From NCBI GenBank assembly GCA_964019695.1, contig OZ026515.1:132392849-132456848 (forward strand): 64,000 bases of DNA. The letters are read 5' to 3'. The notes under the pieces were generated by a model. It searched no databases and was not told where the DNA came from. It saw only the letters and a list, made by a program, of their open reading frames with translations. Below, in pieces: positions 9,295 through 18,339 of the stretch (the stretch's first letter is position 1; every line of letters starts with the position of its first letter). Source of the stretch: Loripinus fragilis. Taxonomy: Eukaryota; Mollusca; Bivalvia; Lucinida; Lucinidae. Both the position numbers and the translations under genes were made by a program.

Positions 9295-9564
9295 TAACTA
9301 ATCATTACTTGTATCATTAATCTAATTGTCTGTACCTTTCAGGTAGCAGTCATCCTTTTCCATATTCCTTCATCTTGACATATTAATACTTTTCAGCATG
9401 GGGGGAGAAGGGATACTAAGACAAAATTTTATTGGTTACATATGTAGTTGCCTGTGGATTATTGCTGTAATATTTTATGTGATGATTATTGTCATGATGG
9501 AAAAGTATTTCATCCTTTGTGAATAAAGACTTACAGAATCAAGGATAGTGTACATACTCATTTA
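9295..9564 (+). repeat. Gypsy 3' LTR, 270 bp, full length
   Basis: Starts TAACTAATC right after a purine-rich tract and ends CTCATTTA right before the target duplication. It contains 'aggtagcagtca' at 9341-9352, complementary to the primer site next to the 5' LTR, and an AATAAA at 9532-9537 near its end, which fits an R/U5 boundary late in the LTR. If transcription begins at 9341, U3 would be only 46 bp. Confidence 0.9.
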
Positions 9565-9569
9565 AGCCT
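9565..9569. repeat. Gypsy target-site duplication, right (AGCCT)
   Basis: Identical to 3869-3873. It fixes the right boundary of the insertion. Confidence 0.85.
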
Positions 9570-9706
9570 CATCATATCAGATGATTCTATTTAAATACAT
9601 ACATAAATCCTTATTTATAAAAAAAAAAAAATAAATAAAAAATCAACAGATAAATAAAATATTTACATATACTACAAGTGACTATGAATTATACAATAAA
9701 TAAATA
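9570..9706. other. AT-rich spacer between the Gypsy insertion and the 93-bp repeats
   Basis: Continuation of the DIRS-side sequence right of the Gypsy element. Poly-A and AATAAA-like runs at 9618-9660. No frame and no trace of the missing recombinase C-terminus. Confidence 0.5.
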
Positions 9707-9985
9707 TTTGTCAATTATTCAATATTTTGCTAAAGGAAAGAAAGAACTGATATTTTACCATTTATTAGGTATTATGTTACATTCTCGGGTGACTTAAAAT
9801 TTGTCAATTATTCAATATCTTGCTAAAGGAAAGAAAGAACTGATATTTTACCATTTATTAGGTATTATGTTACATTCTCGGGTGACTTAAAATTTGTCAA
9901 TTATTCAATATCTTGCTAAAGGAAAGAAAGAACTGATATTTTACCATTTATTAGGTATTATGTTACATTCTCGGGTGACTTAAAT
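9707..9985 (+). repeat. 93-bp tandem repeat, three copies, carrying the recombinase 3' end
   Basis: Units start at 9707, 9800 and 9893 (period 93) and differ at one or two sites. Each ends with 'cattctcgggtgacttaa', the same coding end and stop as the truncated recombinase at 3674-3688. Each unit in that frame reads about 30 codons then TAA, so the array cannot extend a protein. The third unit runs directly into 3' untranslated copy 2. Confidence 0.9.
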
Positions 9986-10133
9986 ATAAACTTATAGTAT
10001 AACCACACAAAAACTTATATTTCTAATATAAATGGCTTAAGTTGCTTATATTAATATGAAACAAATTCCATGAATGGGGACCAAATGTTCTACCAAAACT
10101 TAATAAAATATCCTCAGATATTCAAAAACGGCC
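9967..10133 (+). repeat. DIRS 3' untranslated block, copy 2
   Basis: Near-identical to 3674-3828. It follows the third 93-bp unit and precedes A-rich and AAT-type simple sequence (10146-10225), then the inverted terminal repeat. Confidence 0.75.
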
Positions 10134-10145
10134 AAACCGCAGGCC

Positions 10146-10225
10146 AAAACAAAACAAAAAAAAATAAATAAATAATAATAATAATAAATAAAATAAATAA
10201 TAATAATAATAAATAAATAATAATA
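10146..10225. repeat. A-rich then (AATA/AAT)n microsatellite
   Basis: Starts with A-rich 'aaaacaaaacaaaa', then runs of AATA and AAT units directly left of the palindrome. Simple sequence, no coding content. Confidence 0.9.
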
Positions 10226-10305
10226 ATCTGTTCGTTTATATTTTTGGAGCCGATATCTGACATCTAGATGTCAGATATCGGCTACAAAAATATAAACGAA
10301 CAGAT
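10226..10305. repeat. 80-bp near-perfect palindrome
   Basis: Centre at 10265/10266 (catctagatg). Every base from 10226 to 10305 pairs with its mirror except 10247/10284. The left arm is the inverted form of the repeat at the window start and the right arm its direct form, followed by 'gaacagattttagaggtt', also shared with bases 78-96. I read it as the DIRS right terminal repeat abutting another copy of the left repeat. Confidence 0.88.
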
Positions 10306-10570
10306 GAACAGATTTTAGAGGTTTTGCTGCGGGAATTTCATGGGGAGGGGTATTAATAAAATATTGATTTCTGCATGGTTATTGGGCAATATCCTGATTA
10401 TATCCCCTAAACTCGATGTAGGGGATAATTTCTCATGGGATAACCGTTCATGAACAAATGCGTATGAATTCATGATCTGTGTCATTGAGGCGCTTGGTAG
10501 AATAGAATAGAACAAAACTACTTTCTACGATGAATGGATGCGCATAAATTCTTATAACTTTACAAACAAA

Positions 10571-11080
10571 GGAATAATCGGTATACTCGTTTTTAAACTT
10601 TGAAATAAAAAAAAATATGTGGCAAAATCATTTTGAAACATTATAATAACGGAATAAGCGGTATACTCCATTTTGGCTTCATTCAAAGACAGCGGTTTAA
10701 AAGACATTACGATTAGACCGTAGATCTAATCACGGTTTTAACGGAATAAGCAGAATAATTGTTCTGAGGTACATTCGCATATTAACAGAATGATTTTAAG
10801 CTTAAAACTTGTAGTAAAGTGACACATAACAGATTATTCCGCTTATTCCATAAATGGAAAGACGTTGGTGTAAAAGCTACATATTATATTAACTGCATAT
10901 GTATAAAAATATTTACGGAATAAGCGGAATATTCGTTCTGGACTATATTTGCCCTAACAGGCTAGAATTTATTCATACAGTTCATTGCATCGTAATAAGT
11001 AAAATGAGGGATCATTCCGCTTATTCCGTAAGGTTTCCTGTCTTTTTAAAGCTGCGTAAAGAGATTCCGCTTATTCCGTT
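10571..11080. repeat. Cluster of CGGAATAAGCGG-type motifs in both orientations
   Basis: Seven copies of a 12-17 bp motif: plus at 10571, 10649, 10741 and 10915; inverted at 10833, 11014 and 11064. The motif's halves are loosely inverted, and flanking words (gttctg..., ...taacag) also recur around 10760 and 10936, so larger degenerate units of about 175 bp are likely. No frame. Confidence 0.7.
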
Positions 11081-11091
11081 ATGGTGAAAAA

Positions 11092-11808
11092 AGTATCGTC
11101 CACTATATAATAGTCCTGATTCTATCCCTATATGTTTTCTCCCCTATACATTTTCTCCCCTGTCTCATTCGCTATTATTTTTCTATATCTTTCCCCAAAA
11201 GAACACCATGCCCCTTTTCTTCATGCATAATATCCCCAAAGAAAACCCTTTAAGACACAGGGGAATCCCTCCCCTGCAAGGCAGTATAAGTATGTTATCT
11301 TAGTATCGTCCACTATATAATAGTCCTGATTCTATCCCCTATACGTTTTCTCCCCTGTCTCTTTCACTATTATTTTTCTATATCTTTCCCCAAAATAACA
11401 CCATGCCCCTTTTCTTCATGCATAATATCCCCAAAGAAAACCCTTTAAGACACAGGGGAATTCCTCCCCTGCAAGGCAGTATAAGTATGTTAACTTAGTA
11501 TCGTCCACTATATAATAGTCCTGATTCTATCCCCTATACGTTTTCTCCCCTATACGTTTTCTCCCCTGTCTCATTGAACGCTATTAATTTTCTATATCTT
11601 TCCCCAAAAGAACACCATGCCCCTTTTCTTCATGCATAATATCCCCAAAGAAAGCCCTTTAAGACACAGGGGAATCCCTCCCCTGCAAGGCAGTATAAGT
11701 ATGTTATTTTAGTATCGTCCACTATATAATAGTCCTGATTCTATCCCCTATACGTTTTCTCCCCTGTCTCATTCGCTATTATTTTTCTATATCTTTCCCC
11801 AAAAGAAT
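11092..11808. repeat. ~200-bp tandem satellite, part 1 (about 3.5 units)
   Basis: Units begin 'agtatcgtccactatataa' at 11092, 11302, 11497 and 11711, so spacing is 210, 195 and 214. Length varies because a 'ctatacgttttctcccc' word is present once or twice. The fourth unit is cut by the LINE insertion after 'ccccaaaagaa' and resumes at 13240. Confidence 0.9.
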
Positions 11809-12681
11809 ATTTTTTACTTTATAGAACATGGAACTTTATATAATTATGCAGATGACAATACAATATCTTTTAGCTCGCCAGATTTTAATAGATTAATTCA
11901 GGTTTTACAGAAAGAAAGTTCTACTCTTATAAACTGGTTCCGTATAAACTGTATGCAGGCAAACCCTGAAAAATTCCAGGCCATTGGAGTTGGGAAGAGG
12001 ACCCATGACATGAATCTAACTATAAAAGTTTCTGATACTCAAATAAATTGTGAGGATGTAGTGAAATTGCTTGGTGTAGATATAGATTACCAACTAAATT
12101 TTGATCATCATATCAGTAATCTTTGTAGAAAAGCAGGTCAGCAGTTGAATGTCTTGAAGAGGTTGAGTCCTTTTTTATCAAGACTAAATAAACTTACAAT
12201 TTTTCATACTTTTATATTATCTAATTTTAATTACTGCCCGCTTGCCTGGCATTTTTGTTCTGAAAGTAACTCCAAAAAATTGGAAAAAATTCAAGAGCGT
12301 GCATTAAGATTTGTCTACGATGATTTTAAATCAACTTATGAAGAGTTACTAATCAGGGCAAACATTCCTTGCTTGCATATTAAGAGAATAAGAACAATGG
12401 CAGTGGAGACATTTCGCATCTTAAACGATATGTCTCCCCCTGTATTGTCTGATCTGGTTAGGATAAGAGACTGTTCTTCTTATAACTTTAGATATCAAAA
12501 TGTTTTGCAGGTGCCGCAAGTTCGCACAACAAAATACGGTAAGAAAAGTTTCAGATTTGCAGCTGCCGTCCTGTGGAACAGCTTCCCAGATAATTTTAGA
12601 CAAGTAAGCAGCTTCAATCAATTCAAAGTTCTAATTTCCAATTGGAGTGGTAAAGACTGCAAATGTAATTTATGTAGGTAG
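11809..12681 (+). pseudogene. RT C-terminal part of a CR1/L2-like LINE
   Basis: Open without interruption for about 290 codons from the truncation point to a TAG at 12679-12681. The catalytic YADD is at 11845-11856 ('LYNYADDNT'). Downstream are the usual post-RT blocks of this clade: 'KLLGVDIDYQLNFDHHISNLCRKAGQQLNVL', 'LSNFNYCPLAWHFC', 'LEKIQERALRFVYDD' and a final Cys-rich tail. It lacks the endonuclease and the front of the RT, so it has no independent function. The intact frame indicates a fairly recent insertion. Confidence 0.88.
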
Positions 12682-13239
12682 CTGTTCTGCAGGATGCCCA
12701 GCAGCATGTCTGAGTTCAATCGCATATTTGTTGTTGCGCTTTCTGTGTTGTTTTCAGCTTTGTTTGTTTCATTTTAAGTTAATGTTAATACATGATGGGG
12801 CAGTATTGGCACCAGCATGGATTGCTGGTTTCAATACTGCAACATGATGTATTCTTGTGCTATAATATATATGTGCTTTTGTTTATTTTAGCTTGAATGC
12901 CCTAGTTTTATTATTATTTGCCATTTGCTCTTATGTGCTGCATATACTCTCTTAATTGTAAAGTACTCATTTGCTTTTATAATCTTTTAGCTAATGCTTA
13001 GTATGTATGAAATCTTAAAGCCTTAAGATAGCTAAAATTTTATATGTTTATGTTTCAGATATACATTAATTTATTTCAATCTTTTTTTTTAGGTTATCCC
13101 TTGTAATTATTGTCGAAACATTATCTTATCTTATAATTGTATGTTAACTTATAGACGGTCAAAAGCTCATTAGAGCTTATGTTTCTCTGTTTTTACTGTC
13201 ATGCCGTCTTAAAATAAATTTTCTTATCTTATCTTATCT
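11809..13239 (+). mobile_element. 5'-truncated CR1/L2-like non-LTR retrotransposon
   Basis: Inserted in a satellite unit: the unit's word 'aaaagaa' is on the left and 'aacaccatgcccc' on the right, with at most AA duplicated. It starts abruptly inside the RT, as 5'-truncated LINEs do. After the ORF there is a ~540-bp 3' untranslated region ending in a short (CTTAT)n-type tail at about 13222-13238. Short microsatellite tails without poly-A are typical of the CR1/L2 group. Confidence 0.82.
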
Positions 13240-13396
13240 AACACCATGCCCCTTTTCTTCATGCATAATATCCCCAAAGAAAACCCTTTAAGACACAGGG
13301 GAATCCCTCCCCTGCAAGGCAGTATAAGTATGTTATCTTAGTATCGTCCACTATATAACAGTCCTGATTCTATCCCCTATACGTTTTCTCCCCTGA
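13240..13396. repeat. ~200-bp tandem satellite, part 2
   Basis: Completes the unit interrupted by the LINE ('caccatgccccttttcttc' to 'tatgttatctt') and starts another unit at 13340, which breaks off after 'ttttctcccctg'. Confidence 0.88.
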
Positions 13397-14477
13397 TGCA
13401 AAAGAGGGTGGGTTTTTAAAACCTGCAAGCGTCTATGTGACAATGATCAAATAAAAGTAGTGCGAAATGATGTATTATTTAAGTAGGAAAATATTGTCCT
13501 CCCCTTAGGGATAGAATCAGGATATTGCCGGTTATTGTACATTTACAGATATAAATTCCAAAATTCATGACATTTTGATTTTTTTGCTGGAGTTGAGAGG
13601 TTGAAGATCACCTTCCAATATGTTGGATGTAAACAATCGCTAGGTGGCTTTGTACCCGGCAATTCATGTGATATGCAAATGCCGCGATAAAGGAGATTCC
13701 GCGATAAAGAAGGGTACTTGATTGTATCGATTCCTGATCTTTGCACCCTTACTTACTTTGAGTTTACAGACCACTTGGCCACTCAGATTCAAATTTTTTT
13801 CGTTCTAGCTGAACCATAAATTGCGTTTCATTTGTCAAAACAACTGATCAATTTTCGTCGCCAGAAAATGCATACTTATGATATAATATTCATACCACCT
13901 GTCCGAAACTACTGACTCAGCAAACAAAACATTAAAATTTTAACTTTCGATTTGAACATGCGGAAGTTCAAAATCGGCGCGACTCTCGTCTTAGAGGCTG
14001 TTGTTATAACAGTCGTGCGGTAAAACAGTCGTGCGACTAGGTCCGATTATGAAAAAAAATCTATTTACCGATTCTTCTTAATATCTGAGGAGGGATTCAG
14101 AGGGTTATTCCGATCACCAACTGTAAAGGGGGTAAACTATCTTGATCTCTCGATCTTGAGGGGGTAAGCTGAAATTGAAGCAAGTTAAAATGTCCCCAAG
14201 TCAAAACACCCCGAGTCAAAGTCTCCACCTTACCAAAAAAAAAAGATGGCCAAAATGTCTCACTTAAAACGTCTTCAACTTATTATTGGTAAAATCGGTA
14301 GACAACTGATCATTTCTTGGACGTGGCGGTGTTGCCTTTTAAAAGAAACTGCTGTATGACATATCGAAATGTTTGTTTAATATAAAAATGCCAGTTAGTT
14401 TTCCTAAGAAATACAGATGCTAAGAAAAGGATTGGGATGGAGGCATACATGTGTTTTTATTTATTGTAAGGGAATCG
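13397..14477. other. Non-coding stretch with minor repeats
   Basis: Bases 13505-13529 are an inverted match to 10385-10410. Bases 13708-13760 are a short copy of the Penelope-like 3' end (gtacttgattgtatcgattcctgatc...). The rest is AT-rich with no frame I can support. Confidence 0.5.
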
Positions 14478-14930
14478 ATACAAGAGTCTCTTGGGTTCAG
14501 CCCATTTGAATTGGTATTTGGGCATACTGTGCACGGACCCTTGAAACTTCTGAAAGAAAAACAATTCTCTCTTATGACAGTTCTTTGAACTTACTTCAGT
14601 ATGGGTCTGATTTCAAAAACAGACTATCAAAAGCCTGTGAAACTGCTCGGTCCAATCTCAAATCAGCTCAAAGCAAAATAAAAATGCATTATGATGAAAA
14701 TTCCCAAGATAGAAATTTTGAACATGGCGACAAGGTATTTGCTCTTTTGCCCATTCCTGGTTAGCCTTTGCAAGCTAGATATTATGGTTCTTATACTGTT
14801 GACAAAAAGTTAAGTGATGAAATTATATGTCAACATTCCTGGGCGGAGAAAGCAAAAACACATGCTTAAGAAGTGCATTGATAGGGATAGTTCTGTTGTT
14901 TCATCAGTAAATCTCGTTTAAATCTTTTTA
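14478..14930 (+). pseudogene. Relic of a second Gypsy family: integrase C-terminal part
   Basis: Reads 'ESLGFSPFELVFGHTVHGPLKLLK' from 14486 on, the conserved end of the integrase core. After a frame change it continues with 'NLKSAQSKIKMHYDENSQDRNFEHGDKVFALLP', the usual post-core region, then after another change 'VNIPGRRKQKHMLKKC'. At least three frames are needed, so it is a decayed fragment. It belongs to a different family from the element at 3874-9564. Confidence 0.75.
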
Positions 14931-15119
14931 ATTCTATCCCTCCTGAACAAAATAAAATGGACTCTGAAGACATGAAAGTTCTGTGTGAAATCTGATCCCT
15001 TGTCGTCGAAACTCAGAACTCTGATATCTTAAAGGACCTTGACCAGAAATTGTCTCATTGTAGATCAGATATAAGACTTGAACTAAAGCAGTTACTTCTC
15101 GAATATGAAAGTAAAAAAG

Positions 15120-15530
15120 AGGGGAAGAGATCAAGAATCAATACACTCAAGCACCACACCTGACCCAGGATACCAATGGAAAAGTGACAACTTCACAATT
15201 AGACATCACAAACGAGAGCCAAAAGGTCATCCCTTTCCCAGCAGTCGACCAGAAGGCATCAATAAACAGACACGCATGAAAGCATAACAAAAACAAGACA
15301 GAAATAACATAAATGATCCACAAAAGAAGCACCGCCTTGGAACGGTCAGTAAAAATATTTTACTGGAGGGCTTAAACCGGTTTCACAGCATGCCAACCTC
15401 ACAATTAGTTCACATATGGATCAAGACACATAGAAGTTTGGTTTGCATGAAAGACCTATAGCTTATCAATGCATAATCTCCTAGAACATATAAATCAAGA
15501 TATAAAAATGGAGATAAAGCAAAGATAAGA
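15120..15530 (-). repeat. Dispersed repeat: 3' end of the Penelope-like element, minus orientation
   Basis: About 400 bp matching 17913-18339, and in reverse orientation 40890-41282. Hallmarks are 'cacctgacccaggataccaatgg', 'caccgccttggaacggtcagta' and 'aaccggttt'. At 40-41 kb the same sequence follows an RT frame, so it is the 3' untranslated part of that retroelement family. Confidence 0.8.
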
Positions 15531-15574
15531 ACACTTATTTCCAGACATTCAATCCAGAACTGACGAAATGTATC

Positions 15575-16160
15575 ATGATGTGGACATTATTGATGGTTCA
15601 GCACCTGTGAAAAACATCCATACAGCATGAACCCTGTAAAACAACAAATTCTCAGAGAAGAATTTCAATATTTGCTGGACAATGTATTAATAGTCAAAGG
15701 GAATGGGGTTCTCGTTGTATTCTTGTACCAAAACATAATGACATTTCCCATGTGTATGGACTACCTTAATACAAATTCTATCACCAATGGACACATTTCA
15801 CATCCCGCAAATCTATGACTGCATCCATAATATTGGACTAGCCAAATATGTTACAAAATTCGATCAGCTTAAAGGATTTTGGCAAATACCTCTGACAAAT
15901 AGAGCAAATGCGACCTCAACATTTGTTACTCCAGACAGACTTATCAGTATAAAGCTATGCCGTTTGGAATGAAGAAATCTCCAGCAATATTTCAGTTAAC
16001 AGCTTGATATCTAATCTGGATGGCTGTAAAGCCTACATCGACGACGCTATCATCTACAGCGAAGGATTGGAATGACATTTTCAAACTATCAGAAATTTCT
16101 CCAACATACTTAGTGATGCTAAACTAACAGTTAACTTAGCAAAGAGTGAATTTTGTCATG
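15575..16160 (+). pseudogene. Gypsy reverse transcriptase relic
   Basis: Recognisable RT pieces across several frames: 'DVDIIDGSAPVK' near 15580; 'LAKYVTKFDQLKGFWQIPLTNRANATSTFVTP' at 15837-15950; then, after a shift, 'YKAMPFGMKKSPAIF', 'NLDGCKAYIDDAIIYS' with the catalytic DD, and 'LSDAKLTVNLAKSEFCH' to about 16157. Multiple stops and shifts. It lies downstream of an integrase fragment, the reverse of natural order, so these are rearranged pieces. Confidence 0.8.
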
Positions 16161-16226
16161 TTTTTCCTGAATTCTTTTCTAGTTACGACTAGCATGTAGC
16201 AGGGGCATTTAAATACAGTTCTTAAA

Positions 16227-16382
16227 ATGGCCGCATACCCAAGCATAGACCTGTTCGAAATCAACAGCGAGCATGGCCATAAAAAATCATTCAAGCTGTT
16301 AGAGATTTTAGACTCAAATGGTGGGATTGGTAATGGGCAGAGGGTTGTGACCCTGAAAATCAGCACTACATCAACAAAGTAA
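16227..16382 (+). other. Unidentified 51-codon ORF
   Basis: ATG at 16227 to TAA at 16380-16382, right after the RT relic. Starts 'MAAYPSIDLFEINSEHG'. I do not recognise it. Its last bases run into a Penelope-type repeat fragment at 16378-16435. It could be the start of a gag in a degenerate Gypsy element or chance. Confidence 0.2.
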
Positions 16383-16435
16383 GAAAGACAGCAGGGATCA
16401 GGAATCGATACTATCAAGTTACACACCTGTCCCAA
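16378..16435 (-). repeat. Short copy of the Penelope-like 3' terminus
   Basis: 'aagtaagaaagacagcagggatcaggaatcgat...cacctgtccca' matches the outermost ~60 bp of the family, minus orientation. Confidence 0.65.
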
Positions 16436-16939
16436 TAATAAGACAAAGGGTGGAAAATTATTAAGATGCGAGCAAAGACAAGATGTCGCTAGATTGAGCA
16501 ACAAGGAAGAAGAAGAAATCATGAATACTCAAAATGACGCAAGATCCTTCTTCAGGCTGGTTAGATGCCAAAAAAGGTGTTAACTCTGACTGACGCAATA
16601 CGTTATAGGTATAATGGGCTGGTCTGTGAGACTGTTGAAGAGATCTACACGGAATGGACTACTCACCATGTCTGAAGAGGCTGCTACACATGTGTACGTA
16701 TCACACAAATAATGTTCTAAAGTGTCTGCATGACGCCAAGCGTCTGTTCACTACAGATCTGATCATGGTTTTCAAAGTTTGATGAACTCTATCTAAGACA
16801 ACTTGACTTTAAGTGTATGACTTGTATTGTTTAATGTCAAGTTCATACGTGACTTTTTGAAAAATTCATGACATAAAATTTGACCCTTGACCAGATTGTA
16901 CATACCATGGAAGTCCAACAAAAGTAAAAAAAAAAACTT

Positions 16940-17830
16940 CACAAGTGCCTTAACTATTGTCTTATTTTTGATATATTGTGGAGTGGTATGTCTTCAGTGA
17001 AGCGTGTTGAAGCACACATAATAGTCAAAAGATATTGACAACCTGACATTGTTTTAGGTAAGGGACCTACACAGTCAATAATGATTCTGCTAAAAGGTTC
17101 ATCAAAGGCAGGAATGGGCTGTAAATAAGATTTTGGAATGGTATGATTGGGGTTTCCTACCATTTGACAAGTGTGGCAGGACTTGCAGTGCTGAGTAACA
17201 TCAGATTTTAATCCAGGCCCCCAAAATGATTTCGAATCCTGTGATAGGTCTTATTTATACCTAAATGGCGTGATATAGGAGTTTCATGGGCCAAATTAAA
17301 AATTTCAGGACGATAAGCCCTAGGGACCACAATCTGGTGGTTAACAGTCCACCCATCATCTGCGGAGACATCAGGAGGACGCCATTTTCTCATCAAAAAG
17401 TCATTTTTGACATAATAACAGACAGGGACTTGTGACATTTTATTTTCATCTAAAACTCTTTCAAATAAAGATGAGATCTCAGGATCAATGTGTTGTTCTT
17501 GACAAAGCTGTGACCTTGATAGCTGGTCATGCCCTTGGTCATTTGAAATTGAAGGTGAAAGGTCAGTGTTTGGCCTTAAAGTGTCAAAGTCAGTCTAAAT
17601 GTCAGCCTGGCTGGGGGAAAGAGAATAGGAAAACTCATAATCAAAGGAATGACCTACAAAAGTGTCAGCTAAATCAATATCCTGCATCCCATAATTCTGT
17701 TTGGCTTTCTTGGCCATTGTCCTAGTGGCAGCACAAGAAGGGTAAAGATCAGTAATTTGCTGCTCTAAAGGATCAGGCGGTTGATCAAAACAAGGTGTGC
17801 TGGTCAAAAGTGGGTCTACCAAAACCTAAC
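16940..17830 (-). pseudogene. Gypsy relic on the minus strand: pre-integrase, HHCC finger and start of integrase core
   Basis: Three consecutive minus-strand pieces: 17822-17595 (linker before integrase, 'PLEQQITDLYPSCAATRTMAKK'), 17438-17208 ('WTVNHQIVVPRAYR', 'LAHETPISRHLGINKTYHRIRNHF', the His part of the zinc finger), then 'HCKSCHTCQMVGNPN' and 17163-16954 with the first core Asp in 'IIIDCVGPLPKTMSGCQYLLTIM'. The frame changes between pieces. Same family as the plus-strand piece at 14478, which begins just past where this one ends, so one locus has been inverted or two copies were truncated. Confidence 0.8.
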
Positions 17831-17912
17831 TCCAGCCAAATCATTGCCCTAACAGCAAGTGAACACCTTTTAAAGGTAAAGAAGGCATAATACATACAGC
17901 CATTGGACCAGT

Positions 17913-18339
17913 AACTAAGGAAGAAAGAGGGCAAAGACCAGGAATCGATACAATCATGCACCACACCTAACTCAGGATACCAATGGGAAAGTGCCAACGT
18001 CACAATTAAACATCAAAAACGAGAGCCAAAAGGTCAGCACTTTCCTCAACAGGTGACATCAAGGCATCAACAAACAGACGTGCATGAAAGCATAACAAAA
18101 CAAGACAGAAATATAATAAATGATCCACAAAAGAGGCACCGCCTTGGAACGGTCAGTAATTTTTTTTTACTGTAGGGATTTAACCGGTTTAACAGTGAAA
18201 CAACCTCACCCTTAGTTCAGATGTGGATCAAGACACATAGATGTTTGGTTTGCATGAAACACCCATAACTTATCAATGCATCATCTCCTAGAACATATAA
18301 ATCAAGATATAAAAAGGAGATAAAGCAAAGATAAGGACT
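17913..18339 (-). repeat. Dispersed repeat: 3' end of the Penelope-like element, minus orientation
   Basis: Second long copy, aligned along its length with 15120-15530 and inverted to 40890-41282. Shared markers are 'gaatcgatacaatca', 'caccgccttggaacggtcagta', 'aagacacatag' and 'cttatcaatgca'. Confidence 0.8.

Larger units (their letters stand above)
3874..9564 (+). mobile_element. Ty3/Gypsy LTR retrotransposon inserted in the DIRS-like element
   Basis: Two direct repeats (3874-3984 and 9295-9564) bracket gag and pol. They are flanked by an identical 5-bp target duplication, AGCCT, at 3869-3873 and 9565-9569. Domain order gag, protease, RT, RNase H, integrase defines Ty3/Gypsy. There is no envelope frame between pol and the 3' LTR, so it is a plain retrotransposon. 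The LTR ends are TA...TA rather than the usual TG...CA. The long pol frame of 1210 codons with all catalytic residues implies recent insertion. The 5' LTR deletion and the gag-pol frame break argue that this copy is no longer autonomous. Confidence 0.92.
35..10265 (+). mobile_element. DIRS-like (tyrosine recombinase) retrotransposon, degenerate, interrupted by a Gypsy element
   Basis: Order seen on the plus strand: terminal repeat, gag-like ORF, RT with YLDD, RNase H, tyrosine recombinase, 3' untranslated region, inverted copy of the terminal repeat. This order, and a recombinase in place of a DDE integrase, is the hallmark of the DIRS/Ngaro order. The left repeat (about 35-85) reappears inverted at 10226-10265, as DIRS terminal inverted repeats should. 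Removing the Gypsy insertion leaves about 4.5 kb. The coding part carries two frameshifts, a nonsense codon and a recombinase missing its C-terminal catalytic residues, so this copy is dead. The outer limits are inferred from the repeats only. Confidence 0.75.

Noticed and set aside
3874..9564. Endogenous retrovirus with envelope
   Set aside because: No frame between the end of pol and the 3' LTR; the pol tail is Pro/Ser/Thr-rich without signal peptide or membrane span.
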